A stretch of 64,000 nucleotides of DNA, taken from NCBI GenBank assembly GCA_009602735.1, contig WELA01008001.1:430063-494062 (forward strand). Direction: 5' to 3'. Below the pieces are notes generated by a model. It was not told the DNA's origin and ran no database searches. It saw only the letters and a list, made by a program, of their open reading frames with translations. Position numbers and translations under genes: made by a program. Shown piece by piece: positions 12,326 through 24,469 of the stretch. How positions within the stretch are numbered: position 1 is the stretch's first letter; each line of letters begins with the position of its first letter. This DNA is from Mesotaenium endlicherianum. Its lineage: Eukaryota > Streptophyta > Zygnematophyceae > Zygnematales > Mesotaeniaceae.

Positions 12326-12778
12326 CTTAGTCTACGATTTACCTCACGACAGCTGCCACCAAATAAGAGCCCGTGAAGGTGTGTGGAACAGTAATGGTTA
12401 ACAAAGAGCTGATACATGCAGGCTAAGTTAACCATCACCCGAAGTGGACTGGAAGTGTAGTGCATAAATCATTGGAAGTCTATTTGAATGGCAGGCATCT
12501 GGAGCTACATCTGTCGCAGCTGGTCGAGGCTGTCGCCAAAAAACCGTAGACTTGGTTTTGTACGGTCACTTACCGCAATAGAAAAAGTTCAAAAAAAGTG
12601 CACAACGCATTCGATTCCCGGTTGCCCCCCAGCGACACCTAGCGACACCCAGCGACCCAATTTGCCCACAGTATCTGACAGTACCGTCCGAAACCCAACA
12701 TTTCGTAGTGTCGTAGAGTGGCTCCCCACAACCAACCGTCCAAGTGAAACGATACTCGTCTAATTAGTTGAGCATTTT

Positions 12779-12967
12779 TTATTTTTGCACCTGGAACGCA
12801 TTGAAGCTTCCAAGGCAAGCATAAATTGCTTCATGGGCAGCTACATACTTAAGCATCTGGTTGTGCTTACTTTCTGCCCTATGGGAAACCAGCTCACTTT
12901 TTGAGCTATCTTTTGGTAGTGTGAACGTCACTCTGAGGCGCTTGCTTCTAGACGATATGATATTCAT
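12779..12967 (-). other. Conserved block upstream of F-box copy 1 (possible first exon)
   Basis: A 62-codon open stretch on the minus strand beginning at 12967 with a basic start (SKRLRVTFTLPK). A related block lies upstream of F-box copy 3 at about 56935-57180, where the frame agrees over KRLRV and is then lost. Conservation shows it belongs to the duplicated segment; whether it is a first exon, a small gene or a promoter-proximal leader cannot be decided from the sequence. Confidence 0.4.
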
Positions 12968-13059
12968 AATTAATTTGATAAACGTGTGTTTGAGATGAAG
13001 TCGGCTGTGTTTTGGCTTCCCTTTATGTTACAGGACCTCGCTGGCTTCTCGCACTGCTA

Positions 13060-14590
13060 GCTGCCAGAAACACATACAACGTTAGAACAGCATTGTCTTC
13101 TTTAAGGAGGTATATCAGGCCCTTTTGCCTCCTTCTCGAAATACTCTTCCTATCCTCTCAAAGTCCTCTAAGGTCCGGGAAGTAGGAGGGAGCCTGTTCC
13201 TAAAGTACTCACAGAGCCTTCCTGCACTCCGCACCTGAGAGCTAGGAGAGAGAGGAGAAGCCAAGGAGGGGCAGGGGGGGCAACGCGCAGAGGAAGAAGT
13301 GCATGTGCAGGTGCATGCAGAGGCAGGACCGCTGCTGCGTCGGTCTCTCTCCCAATGCCATCTGTCTCCCGGGGCATCATCGCATCCTTGTCCACTAAGG
13401 CTTTGCTTGACGTTGCGGGCCAGCTGGCGGAGAAAAGATGCTCCCTCGGTGGAGGCTGGGGCAGTCGCAGCGGATGCCTGTGCGCGCGGGGATGGGGAAT
13501 GATGAGGGGGCCTGGGGGCTGATTGTGGGAGAGAGAAGGGGGGGGATGGAGAGCGGGAGGGAGGGAGAGGGAGACCTGGACAAAGGTTGGGAGAGGGGAG
13601 TGGACTTGTATAGTGCTCACGGGCAAGAGATCTAGAGAACGAAAGAGCAAGGGACGGAGCTAGATAGCTAGAGAGGGGGAGGCAAGGGAGCTGGACAGGG
13701 AGCAGAAGCGAGGGAGTGAGACGGTGGTGAGAAGGAGGGTGCTTCATTACTTGGTCGCCAGGTGGCAGGTTGTCTCCTCGCGTGCGTTTGACGGATCTGC
13801 CGGGGAGCTGACACCGGACACGAGGAGTTCAGAGAGTGCCAGCTGGCGGGCTGTGGTGAGGCCTCATAGCCGAGTCGATGCGGACACAAGGGCCGGCAGC
13901 TCAGCCTTACGACTGACAGCCTCGCAAAGCTGATGGCCACTTGCCACCTGTCACCTGTGCATGTCATGCCAGTGCTGCCGGCCTGCTCGCCTACCAGCAG
14001 GCGACTTGGCAAGAGGAAGAGCGGAGAGAGGAAGGAAGGGAGGGAGGCAGAAGGAAGGGGGGAGGCGGGGGGGGTGTTGGAGAAGCCTTCTTAGAGGTAA
14101 AACCAGTGGCTAATGTACGCACTCTCGAGGAACAGGAGGGGGCAGGGCATGCTTACGTGTGGACAGCTAGCCGGCTGGGTTTGGCGGCAGTCGGTCTGAC
14201 CCTGACCTAAGTGGCGCACGGACTGCATATGTTACGTGCGTGTGTGCATTTGTATGAGCGTGCGAGGAAAAGAGACTGAGAGGAAGAGACGGGGAGTGGC
14301 TCCACTGATGCTCCGACTGCCGCTGCTGCTGCCGCTGCTGTTGCTGCAGCAGCAGCAGTTTGGGCTTGGTGTGTGCAGAGGGGCTGCCAAAGAAGCCGGG
14401 GGTGCAGGCAGTGGGATCCTTTTGCAAGGCACTCTGCAAGCGCACTCTCCACACCACTACCACCCCCTTCAAACAAGTGCATGCACTCTCTCCTCTTCTC
14501 TCACCTATCCTCCCCTTTCCGCGCTTCTTTTTTCTTTTCTCCCGGTGGATGCATGCCCCCGCATCTGCGTGTGATGCCTTGTCCCCTCAC
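13060..14590. other. GC-rich, low-complexity spacer between divergent F-box and MnmA-like copies
   Basis: Purine-rich and pyrimidine-rich tracts (ggaggg runs at 13500-13700 and 14030-14080) and a GCT/GCA triplet run at 14315-14360. Long open frames occur on both strands but are compositional (Pro/Ser-rich) and lack recognisable domains. Copy 3 of the segment has almost no counterpart of this stretch (57240-57330). No gene is supported. Confidence 0.5.
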
Positions 14591-14594
14591 TCCC

Positions 14595-15660
14595 CCCCCT
14601 TACCCACTTCTGAGCTTGAAGAGAATGCGAGTTCGGCCACGTCCTGCTCCTTAGGACCGCATGTGCATTCCGGGGCAACAGGCATCCTTTCCTGCTTTCT
14701 CTCTCTCGTTTCACTGGAGCCCGGCACCCCTGCCCCCTCGCCCCCTTGCCTCTCCGCCGTCCTCCCTCTCTCTCATCCTCGCCTTCTTTTCGCCACCTGT
14801 CTTGACGTACCGTCGCCCGCCTGCCGTGCCCCTCCCGACAAGTTTGGCCGAGGCATTTAGGTTGCAGTTTCCGCCTCCCTTTTCTCTTGCACTGGTTACC
14901 CCCGCCCCCTTTTTGTGCTGTCACCGCCGGGCCCGGCCCGGGCGGGTGCGTGCAGGTGCCGAGGGAAGCTGGCGAGCGTCCAGACGGGCCGGCAGGGCCG
15001 CCTCGAGCTCGCATGCCTCGAGTGCGAAACGCCAGGTGGCAGCGTGTCGGTGTGCCCGCCAAGGCCGTGCTGCTCACCACGACCCGCTTGCGCCCCATCA
15101 CTGTGAGCTCCTCCTTCTCTTCCTCTGCCTCCTCGCGGCCCTGCTGCAGCTGCCAGGCTCTGGCTGCTGCTGCTTCAAGCTTCTCGAGTCCACCCCACAT
15201 GCACGTGCACACGCACGCGCGCGCATGCGTGTGTGTGTCCGTGGTGCGCGTGAAAGTGTACGTGCTGTGCATGGCAACGTGTCTTGCTTTGCAATTCTCA
15301 AGTATGCGGAAGCGGCTATCGCGCTGGAGGAGGATGACCAGGGGGCTGGCCGCAAGGGAGTACGTGGCCTTCCACAATGACGACAGCGGCGCGTGCCTGG
15401 GGTCGCCAAAGATTTCAAAAGTCACGGACAGGAGCTCTGGGAGCTGCCGGGCGGAGTCGGGCCGGGCCGTCGCTGGCGTCCATAGATGCGGCGGAGAGGG
15501 GGGAGCAGCTGCCGGAGCTGTCGAACAAGCAGAAGAAAGAGCTGGCTCACCTGGCAAGGTGGGAGGCTCGGCAGCGGCAGCAGCAGCAGGAGGAGCGGCG
15601 GGAGGAGGAGGAAGCCGGGGGTGGAGGAGAGGGAGAGGGGAGGCAGTACTGACCAAGAGG
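14595..15660 (+). pseudogene. MnmA-like (tRNA 2-thiouridylase) gene fragment, copy 1
   Basis: The recognisable part is the last MnmA exon, from an acceptor ending at 15300: residues YAEAAIALEEDDQG correspond to copy 2, whose following residues GQYMAFYDDDSGACLG are the family's C-terminal beta-barrel signature. In copy 1 an extra base near 15345-15355 shifts the frame, so this part is read in two frames. A Glu/Gln-rich tail (LPELSNKQKKELAHLARWE, about 15505-15565) ends at 15652. The 14595-15290 part upstream is shared with the segment at 57355-58025 but shows no MnmA motif, and the N-terminal PP-loop exons are missing. Presumably a decayed copy; MnmA thiolates U34 of certain tRNAs in organelles and bacteria. 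Confidence 0.6.
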
Positions 15661-15699
15661 GAATGGGAGGCGATGCTATATTAAGAGGAGAAGAACGTA

Positions 15700-16680
15700 G
15701 GTGGAGGAGGAGGAGCAGGGGGAGCCTTGACAGGCGGTGCAAAGCGAGCCCTAGAGGAAGAGAGGGGATGTGAGGTGCTGCCAGCCTAGGAGGGCGAGAG
15801 AGAACAGAGGAGCAGGAGGTCTCCCGGCAATATCAGCATGGCATCCTGAAATTGCAGAGCATAGGGCATCAAGGGAGCGATATGATCCAAAACAGTGAGC
15901 TAATTTTTGTATGAGCTGTGGAATGTCAGCAGAACGCCTTTGAGCGGGCAATGTAGCGAGAGCATTAGAAAGCGATTTGCTTCTTGATCACTTTGTGCAC
16001 AAAGTGCAGATTGGGCAAGTCAGAGGGATGAAGATAACACGATTGCTACTTGTGTCAGCTTAATGGTTGTGTTACAGATGCAGACGTCAGTAAGTATGCT
16101 TTTGAATGTCACATCACCTGCTTTGTCTCTAGCTACTGAAGGGGTTTGGAAACCTCATGCAGCCTTGTAAGTTGCATGCAATGGTGATGCCATATCATCA
16201 AGCTTTTAAATGCTGGAGCCTTCATCGGAACGTGAAGCGCCATGGAGGTGCTTTGCGGGTTGGAGCAGAAAAACTTTGGCTGCGCACATGACTCATGAGA
16301 GGCGCTTGTGGGCCTAGATGGGATGTAAAAATAACTCCAGTGCATACAGATAGTTTTCTTCCCCATATCAGCCAAGTAAATGCTAACATTGTCAGCCATA
16401 ACATTGAAAACAACAAAATATTATGGACGCACATTTGCAAGAACAGAAGGATCAGTGCAACTGCACAAGCAGCGAAGCACCAGCAGCAGGAGGCACTTTT
16501 TGCAGCCACTTGCGAGCATGCAAAAGTGTATCACATCTTTTCTAGAGAAATCCTAGCCTTGCTACACTCAAATGAGCTACACAAAGTAGAGAAGAGGTGC
16601 AAGCTAATCCTCTACGCCGGCATCCTGTGGAGGAAAACCTCTTCTGTCCACACTGTCCAGCCCCCGATCTTAAACGCATC
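15700..16680. other. Segment between MnmA-like copy 1 and F-box copy 2, conserved at 53.3-53.9 kb
   Basis: Parts at 16205-16330 and 16420-16640 are clearly paralogous to 53440-53580 and 53670-53885. In the second part both copies keep a plus-strand frame with shared residues QAAKHQQ, EALFAATC and EILALL, although on the minus strand it would be the 3' end of the F-box gene. It could be a conserved 3' UTR or a small plus-strand exon. The rest (15700-16130) shows nothing recognisable. Confidence 0.4.
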
Positions 16681-16683
16681 GCA

Positions 16684-18436
16684 TCACAAGGGAAAATATG
16701 CACTTCCAAACTCTGAGTCGTCATCTGCCGGGTCGTGTACCCTGAAGGCGGAGCAAGTGAAACAAGGCCCCGGAGGCTTCGGGGTCGAGCGTCTGGTCCC
16801 TCTGAAGAGCTGCCTGGCAGCGTCAGCTGACAGCCTGTCGCAGGCGTTCCCCTCGGCTACAAGCTCCGCGTGGCTGGTGAACCAGGAAACAGTCCTCTTG
16901 GGACATATGCAGCAAACACTGACTGCCACGTGGCACTCCAGCTCCAGAAGGCCGTCGATGAGGGGGAGCAGCCTGCAGGAGTGCAGCTCGAGAACCTGAA
17001 GCGCGGGTACCTGTGCCTCGCAAATGTGCCAGACAGGCTCCTTCCGGTCACGCCCCCACGGAGATAAATCGAGAGAGAGGGAGGTGAGGCCCGCGAGGTG
17101 CTTTAGGTGGGGCCACGCGCCCTTCCTTTGTAAAAGTGTGAGGTGCAGAAAGTGGACGTTGGGTGTGCGCTGAAAGAAGGCCAACTGGGATGCTTCAATA
17201 CTGACGTCTGTCAACGTCAGCTCTTCGAGAAGGGGCAGACTCATCGAAACCTTGGGCAGCACCTCACCAGCGCAGCGCAGCTTTTGGAGAGTAGTGGTCA
17301 GACATACGGGCCCCACTGAAGTACTCACTGTGCTCTCACCAAGCACCAGCGACGTCAGGCGACTCATTTTAGAGACCACCCCATACTCTAGGGCGTTGAG
17401 CTGCAGGCAGCAACGAAAACAAGGCAGGGCCAAAAGTCAAGTCAGAGGGAAAGAGGTCTGAAGTGAGAGCTGCAGCTTTGTTCACAGGGAACTTGGAAGC
17501 AACCGGGAAGGAGGCCAAAAAAATCATCGGAGAGCGCTCGAGGGAACCTACCATATGGCCGGCTATGACAAGCTCTTTGAGACCCGTCATCTTCCCGAGA
17601 GAGTCCAGGAAAGAGCTCCAGGGATTGTCATGATATTTGATCTGAAGCCCCACAAATGCGGAGAGCTCTGCCAGCCAGAGGGGCAAATTCGCCCACCCCG
17701 CCGAATTCCCCACTTTGACGTGAAGCTCCTGGAGACCCGCCAGCTCGCCAAGTGTTGTGCTGACAGGGATGCAGCATCCATCACTGCTGAAATCGGGAAA
17801 GCTGACGTTGGAGAGGCGGGTGAAGTTGAGTGTGAGCTTCTTCAAGTGCACCTGCGGGGTGTAGTCCATGTCCTCCAGGGCCTTTCTGTAGCCGTCCCAA
17901 GTGGTAGATTCAAGGTAAAGACTCTTCATGACCAGCTGCAGCTCTCGGATGTCTGTCTTGAGAGAGAGGAGCAGGGACAACATTTCCAGGTCCTCCACAC
18001 CAAAGGTCAGGTGAAAAGACGTGAGAAGAGGGAACTCGGTCGCCAACGCTCTCATGAACCTTGCATGCTTGCGAGTCAATGCTTCACGCACCCGGATATG
18101 AGTCACGTTCTTGAGAGTGTGAAGCTGGCTAAGCGCCATGTCAATGTTTCTCAGAGAGCCACAGCATGCGCGCTGGTAGCTGGACCGCACCACGTCACGC
18201 CACCTGGTGCACACACTGCTCATGCATTTGACTTGAGCCCCAGATATTCCCCCAGCCCGTCCGCTCGCCAGTCTCTTCCAAATATCCACACAAACAGACT
18301 TCAAGATGGGCTCCAGGACGCCCACGGGCAGATCCAAGATGCTCGTTGATGCTTTCGACTGCTTGGAGCTTTCCTGCGCAGAGCGATAGGAGGTACGTGA
18401 GTAATGCAGCACAGCTTTGTAGACTCTTAAAACCAA
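16684..18436 (-). CDS. F-box/LRR-like protein, copy 2 (best-preserved copy, two visible exons)
   Basis: Two exons are supported: exon 1 down to 17552 and exon 2 from 17400 to the stop at 16684, joined across a 151-bp GT-AG intron (17401-17551) in phase 0 whose position is the same in copies 1 and 3. Near the N-terminus ILDLPVGVLEPIL and then VKCMSSVCTRWRDVV resemble an F-box; the remaining roughly 480 residues have repeated Leu-spaced segments (LTSFHLTF, LKKLTLNF, LQELHVKV, LKELVIAG, LTSLVLG, LTSLSLDL), as in LRR domains. The C-terminus is acidic (DPADDDSEFG). F-box proteins usually act as substrate receptors of SCF ubiquitin ligases; that role is inferred. The open frame extends to 18436 without an ATG there, so the true start probably lies in an upstream exon. 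Both exons are open, unlike the other copies, so this may be the functional member. Confidence 0.7.
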
Positions 18437-18823
18437 AGAATTTGAAGGTCCAAGTCAAATTTTGAAAAAAATCCCAAGTCATGTCGCTCATTCCGTTAAG
18501 GAGCTATGATGAGCACAGCTGAAAGAAGTCTGGCTCCTCTCAGTTGTCAAGTATATACTCTCTCACGTGACTTAAGATCCATAATCTAACGTACCACGCT
18601 GTGAAGATTCTGGCTGCACTAATCGCTTCGCAAATTCCTCATATAAATATAAGCATAAACATTACTGGACATATTACTTCATCTTTTTATTCGTGCTAGA
18701 GCTCAAAGCACTCTCACAAACATTCAAAGGTCCTACAGTGTACAATACTCAACCTCATTCACTACCTATAGATGAAGTTCCCACACAGCTTAAATCTCAC
18801 CTCGTGCAAACTCAACAAAGCTC

Positions 18824-19171
18824 TTAACTTGGTTTGCAATCCTGCGAAGGCAATTTCCTGGCAGCCCACACCCAATGTATCAGCGCGCTTGTTAACGATG
18901 CAGCCTGATATCGATAGTTTTCCTGCTGAAGCTCCATAAGGGCATTTTGAAAATGTATCTGAAAGGTTGTTTGTGACCATACATCAGTTTCATAAGAATT
19001 GTGATGAGCAAAATTTCTCTCTTGATTACCATTCTGATTTTGGCCGTAGAATCCATTGCCATCCTCACCGGCTTCACCTGGCCCACTTGCTCGAAACCTC
19101 AAAAACAAGCGAAGTACATATGCGGCGAAGGTCTTAGCGACATGGGCGAACCACAACAGAAAGCGAAGCAT
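18824..19171 (-). CDS. Possible upstream exon or small gene before F-box copy 2
   Basis: A 115-codon open frame starts with ATG at 19171 and encodes a hydrophobic N-terminus (MLRFLLWFAHVAKTFAAYVL) followed by a Gly/Asn-rich part (GEDGNGFYGQNQNGN). Copies 1 and 3 keep the same frame over the hydrophobic stretch and the following RASxPG residues (about 12200-12325 and 56400-56475), which argues for past coding function. It may be a 5' exon carrying a signal or membrane anchor for the F-box gene, or an independent small gene. No splice connection can be shown with certainty. Confidence 0.45.
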   Translation of the reverse strand: MLRFLLWFAHVAKTFAAYVLRLFLRFRASGPGEAGEDGNGFYGQNQNGNQERNFAHHNSYETDVWSQTTFQIHFQNALMELQQENYRYQAASLTSALIHWVWAARKLPSQDCKPS

Positions 19172-19364
19172 ACATATTCAGTACAAAGGGATACCCCACG
19201 ACATGTCACCATGTAAGAGCTTTTGAAGGCGTGGAACAGTATGCATTCGTTACCTTGTTAACAAGAGCTGATACAGTTACGTGAACCTTAACCCTGAGGC
19301 ACGCTAAAAAAGCCTTTTGCCAATTCTGGGAAATAAGAAGCTGGTCTTCGAATGGGGCCCCTAA

Positions 19365-20843
19365 GGGCTAGTTTACAGTGGCCAAATCGATGCCGAGTTG
19401 ATTGATAGAAAAGTACTTCGCTGTACCTCGGAGTACATTATCAAATTTAGCGCGATGAAACTGGTGTTTACAGTGGTGTCAAGGCGCGACGCGATTGATT
19501 GAAGTTTGTGAAGAATTTGATTGAACTTTCTGGTTTCAATCAATCGACCTCGCCTTTTCAATTCTGCTCTCGAGCAGAATTGAAATTCTGGAATGTGTTC
19601 GACCCCTCGAATGACCCCTCCTCGACGACCACTCGATCGACAAGGACTGTCGGTATTAGGTAGGGGAATCAAATGAGGATGTACCCAAGGAGTACTTTCT
19701 TTATTTTGCTACCGATTTCGGTACAACAAGGAGTACAGAAAAAAATACTCGCGTCCACCAAGTTTCTACACTCAACACTCGGCTCTTAACCCATCGCGTT
19801 AGATTTGTCTACCTACTGCTCGTCTTAAAAAAAACCTGAGCCATGGCTTCCATGCCGTCTGACCTCACTGCTGCAATCGGAAACAACCCTCTACCGGGAG
19901 AGATCACGTTGGAAGGAATTTTAGACCCATCATATCCTATTGTATTGGAAGTTTTGGCACCCAGATGTCAAATTCTAAAAGCAAGATGAATGATGCACGA
20001 TGTTAAAATATGCTTTGTGAGGTCTGACCGAGCCCGAAAATGACGCGGAGACGAAACGCGACATTATGTGGAGGGAATTGTACCGTTTCCCTCAATCATT
20101 TTTGTGCCTGTGCACTGCAAACGCTTTTTTGTTTAGCTGTTTGAAACTTGGTCGTCTATTTTGTCTTCGTCGCTTCGATCTCAAAAATTTCAATCCGCAA
20201 TTCGCGTTGATCAATTGAGTGCCTGTGGCCACTGTAAACTGGGCCATCAATTGAGTGCCTGTGGCCACGGTAAACTGGGCCTTAGGCCTTAAGGCCCGAT
20301 TTATAGTGGCCACAGGCACTCAATTGATCAACGCGAATTGCGGACTTGAATTTTTGAGATCGAAGCGACGAAGACAAAATAGACGACCAAGTTTCAAACA
20401 GCTAAACAAAAAAGCGTTTATAGAGGCACAAAATTGATTGAGAAGAGTTGTCAAATTCCGTCCACACAATGTCGCGCTTCGTCTACTCCTTGTCGTCCCG
20501 AAATCGTTGCCAAAAACAAGAAAGTACTCCACGGGTAAAACCTTATTTGAGTCCCCTGCCTAATACCGACAGTCCCTGTCGATCGAATGATCAGTGAGGA
20601 GGGGTTATTCGAGGGTTCGAACACACCTCAAGATTTCGAGCAGGTTTGAAAATCCGAGTTGAATTGATTGAAACCACGAAGTTCAATCAATTTTTTTTAC
20701 CAACTTCAATCAATCACGTCGTGCCTAAAAACCACTGTAAACAACACTTCTATCGCGCTAAAATTGAAAATGTACCTGCAAGTACCGTTTTGTACTTTTC
20801 AATCAGTCAAGTCGCTATCGATGTGTCCACTGTAAACTGGGCC
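19365..20843. mobile_element. PIF/Harbinger-like foldback (MITE-type) element
   Basis: A 1479-bp non-coding element with inverted ends: gggctagtttacagtgg at the left and ggcccagtttacagtgg (read on the other strand) at the right. The arms match imperfectly over about 300 bp or more inward (for example the tattaggtag / ctaataccga pair at about 19648 and 20565). Both sides carry the 3-bp target repeat taa (19362-19364, 20844-20846), the size and type made by PIF/Harbinger transposases. No transposase is encoded, so it is non-autonomous. Confidence 0.82.
20036..20495. repeat. Large palindrome nested in the foldback element
   Basis: Sequence from about 20036 to 20285 is repeated in inverted form from about 20300 to 20495; the axis is near ttaggccttaaggcc (about 20282-20297). 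Beside the axis, gagtgcctgtggccac...aaactgggcc stands twice in direct order and once inverted, which looks like ends of a second related element that inserted into or rearranged within the first. Confidence 0.7.
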
Positions 20844-20846
20844 TAA

Positions 20847-23542
20847 AACTCGCGTTTGCGACTGCTGCAAAATGGAAATCTAAGAGAAACGTGTTCATTT
20901 TTGCTATTCGGTGTCTAGCCCAGGATCTCCAGACTTATTTAGTGACTGCTATCCGTTTGACGGTGTCGCACGCGTAGCGCAAGTCACGGTCGCCCAGGTA
21001 CAGAAAATCAACATCGACTCACCGACCAACAGACTGGTTGTTACATAGTCAGCAGCAAAGTCAAAGTCCCAGTCACACGAAAGAGTGGCTGCGGCGGGTC
21101 AACTCAGCACCCAGCAAGTGGTGGGGTTTGACGGAAAGCGTATTACATTAAGACCAGCAGATGGTTTGTGTCAGCAAATGTCAAAAGAGCAAGGTTAACT
21201 GGACAACTCATTAGCAGTGTCAAGCCCAAAACTTCGCAGGAGTGTTGCCAGCTCCCAGGCCACGTCGACGGAACATTTGGCTGGGAAGCCAAGCAGTCAC
21301 GCGCGACAGACAAGAGGCATGCATGCACTGTCAAGTGACAATCCCTAAGTCAAAAATCACGAGTAGAACAGAGCAAGAGCGGCATGCAAACCAAAGGCTG
21401 TAACTGAGCGTTAGAGTTCTCGAGAGAGGATGGCATGCGTGGATGCCTGGGAAAGGCACAAGCTTTGCACGAAATTACCTCATTCTTGCCCTCACATTTT
21501 GCCATAAGCAAAAGAGAGCGCAAGAGCGAAAGGAGAAGAGAAGGAGCGCAAAGGAGAAGGAGTTTCCAAGGCCATAGGGTAACCACGAAGCCACGCTTCT
21601 GCCGACGCGTGAAGATTTCCCTCTCAAGCGTATCATAGAAAAAAATTGAGCTGAGGAGTTCCCAAGAGAGGATGTCGATTGCAGAAGTTACAGAGCTTGC
21701 ATAATAGAATTTGCTAGGAGTACTAGTGCAAATCTAGACCAAAACATCACAAGCGTGAAAAAAACACATAAGATGGTGAGTGCTGTATTAGTTTCCAAGT
21801 TCTCAAAAGTCTCAATTGTCGTATTGTTGATAGCAAGAGCAGTGTTAATAAGTGTAGCTCTCAGTGAAGAACTGAGTGAGCCTAGCCAGCAGTGTGAATT
21901 GCTAAGGCGCGGCGTTGAGTGAAGAACTCAAGTCGGGCCAGCATAGATGCCATAGTTCAAAGTTTTGTAAGCTGTGACTTTATGAAAGTTAAACAAAAGT
22001 CTTGGTTGACAATTTTTTCTGGACTTGGTGTCGTATTGTAATCTGCTTAGACGTGATTTCTGCAAATTATAAATTTGTTCACTTGGATAAACCTTTAATT
22101 TGGGCAAAAGCCTATTTGGAAGCCTAGTTATGGGAAATACGCGTATTGGTCGACCAGCCACGTATAACGCGTGTCATTTCGGCGTATTTCCAAAATACGC
22201 GGAAGTACGCCTAAATACGCTTTGTAATAAATGAAGTAGGTTGAGTCCAGTCTAATCGTCGTTTCTTCGTTTGAAAAACTTTCAGAAACGTTTCATTGCA
22301 ATAGCCATTCTGCGCACATACGGTACTGCCAACGGGGACCGGTGACGACTTACAGCGTGTGACACACTCATATTGAAACTTTTTGTCTGCCGAAAGTGAA
22401 GATCAACACTGGCTATAGACTCTAGACCTCTCGCTGGCACTCGTACGACAAAGTAGGCAGTGGGCTCCTGAGTCTTGACCACTCCCGCGCCCCAAGTAAA
22501 TAAATTACACGTTTGGATTTAGGCTCCAATAGTCACATACATGCTACACATCATATCCACATAATCTGGGGATCAAGTACAAGCACACAAAGGCATAAGG
22601 CAGGCTGTAGCGTAATTACTTCCTCCATGGCATATTTTTTGTTTTGACTAAATCTCATAAAACAACATTTAGAGCAGCAATCCAAAGCAAGCTCAACATG
22701 GAATTTAATTCAACACAAAAATTGCTACATTTTTAGCAGCCTGCAAGTGCCAGGTACTCATAGACCTCATTGTACTGCTTCTTGTAGAAAACCCCTCTTG
22801 AGTGTTTTCACAATTGGAATTGAGATTTATACAATGCGTTAGTAATTACTTGGTGATACAAACTTCGTATGTGCTTCACACTCTAACTGTTATTATAATT
22901 CGGATGCTTTCATGGCTACTTATGGGACCCGAATTTCGAAGGCACAATTATCAAACCACCTATACAACAGCAATCTTAAGTACACATTAGTTTATTGCCT
23001 GTAATTGTCAATGCATAATGTGCACATATTTGCAATTAGAGCAAAGTATATAACTTGCAACAGCAAAATTGTGATGCCATTAATTACATCATTAAGTGGA
23101 TAACAGCATTCATGTCAATGAACGAGAAATGTCAACGAGGAGCAAGAATATGCCACAACAATTAGTAAACAAATAATGAAGTGTCTCAAGATTCAACTAA
23201 TTCATGGCCCAATCTTTAAACACAAAACAATGAGTTCCAATGTAAACTTACATCTTCAACAAATCAGCAAAATTAGCATCTTCATGCAATCACTTATATT
23301 ACCATTGGACTCGAGAGCTGGAGCCAATGATATGTGTCAATGACTCATTTATACAATAAAGCAACATGTATGAAAAATTCTCTATGCTAAGAACATCAAA
23401 TGAAAAATAACAGGGAATATATATTGCACATTTTCTTACATATTAAGATTACAATCTACAAGGTCCAAGAAGGTAGAACCTAAAGCCTGCCTACGTACAA
23501 AAGAAAAAAAAACACTCCATTTATCACCACTTCCAACAACAC
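20847..23542. other. Intergenic stretch with no supported gene
   Basis: No open frame with recognisable domains or conserved copies is seen. A short near-perfect hairpin built on gcgtattt / aaatacgc lies at about 22180-22205 with further tacgcc-type units around it. The right part is AT-rich and may hold the 3' untranslated region of the hAT remnant. Confidence 0.5.
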
Positions 23543-24391
23543 CTATTGACCATCATCTTCTGATTCTACAGCAGCAAATTCAAGCTCATCTTCAAAGAAA
23601 GGTGCAATGTGCTTGCCTGAAGCTCTTCCTACCCCACCCCTATCCATTCCCTCAATAAGCGTTAGGTGAGAGTGAACCTTCACCAATTTCTCAACTTGTG
23701 CTTGTGTGAGCCTATTTCTTTTTCTGATGTGAAAGGAATCATACTCTGACCAATTTCTATGACAAGAGCTTGCAGAGGACACCAAACCAAGGACTTTAAT
23801 TGCAAAGCTTTGCAACTGAGGAGTGCAAGAACTATGACTCTTCCACCAAAAAACATCAAACTTGGATTCTGCTTTCTTGTTTGCCTTAGGGCTGTTAAAA
23901 CTGAAATCCACCCACCCCTTGTATTGCTCATACTGCTCTCTAGTAATATCTTGCTCATCCACACAAGAGACTATTTTATTAAGGCTAGAGTAACAACCCT
24001 TCATAACCTCCTCACTGGTATGTTGCTCATGATTCTGAAAGAGAGGGTGGAGCATGTACCCAGCAGCATGCAAAGGTGAATGGAAAAAGTCCCACCTCAC
24101 ATTGACAATCTCTACCAGCCTGTCACGGTTGTCCTCATTGAGGTCCTCATCCAACCCCTTGATGAAAATCTTGTTACTCCGCCATTGCGTTGTACACGAG
24201 ACCCACGGCAGGTTGGTTCTCATCGACTCCTTGGAGAAGCTTCACCAACCTCTTGATGACCTTCAACAGCACCTGCACCTTGTTCCAAGAATCTTCATCA
24301 CCAACAACTGCCATTGTTGCCAGACTGTCATTCTTTTGTGCTGAAAAGAGGCCCTCACATGTTCTTTCCAAGTACCCCACAACAACATTAC
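23543..24391 (-). pseudogene. hAT transposase, C-terminal part (broken)
   Basis: The minus-strand frame ending at 23543 holds the hAT C-terminal dimerisation region: WWKSHSS, LQSFAIKVLGLVSSASSC and RNWSEYDSFHIRKRNRL, with the conserved Ser/Cys and RNRL elements, plus an acidic end (EDELEFAAVESEDDG). The upstream piece (VGYLERTCEGLFSAQKND, IKRLVKLLQGVDENQPA) is in another frame, with the shift near 24180. An acceptor-like tctttgcag ends at 24392, so the exon probably starts at 24391 and earlier exons, including the catalytic residues, are missing or lie outside. No inverted termini were identified. It is a degraded DNA transposon gene; it could also be a domesticated hAT relative, but the frame break argues against that. 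Confidence 0.75.
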
Positions 24392-24469
24392 CTGCAAAGA
24401 TTACTTCACATGCAAGGAGAAGCAAAACAAAATACATAAATGTACCGTACAGGAGCCAGTAAAGTCACA

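Noticed and set aside
13115-13747. A 210-codon minus-strand frame rich in Ser/Pro
   Set aside because: Comes from pyrimidine-rich low-complexity DNA; no counterpart in copy 3 and no recognisable domain.
14505-15656. A 383-codon open frame on the minus strand
   Set aside because: Opposite to the MnmA-like exon, Pro/Arg-rich from base composition, no domains, not preserved in the paralogous segments.
17555-18349. A 264-codon plus-strand frame
   Set aside because: Antisense shadow of F-box copy 2 exon 1.
22130-22225. Small hairpin cluster with gcgtattt units, possibly a regulatory structure
   Set aside because: Short and AT/CG-alternating; no second copy in the window and no gene beside it.
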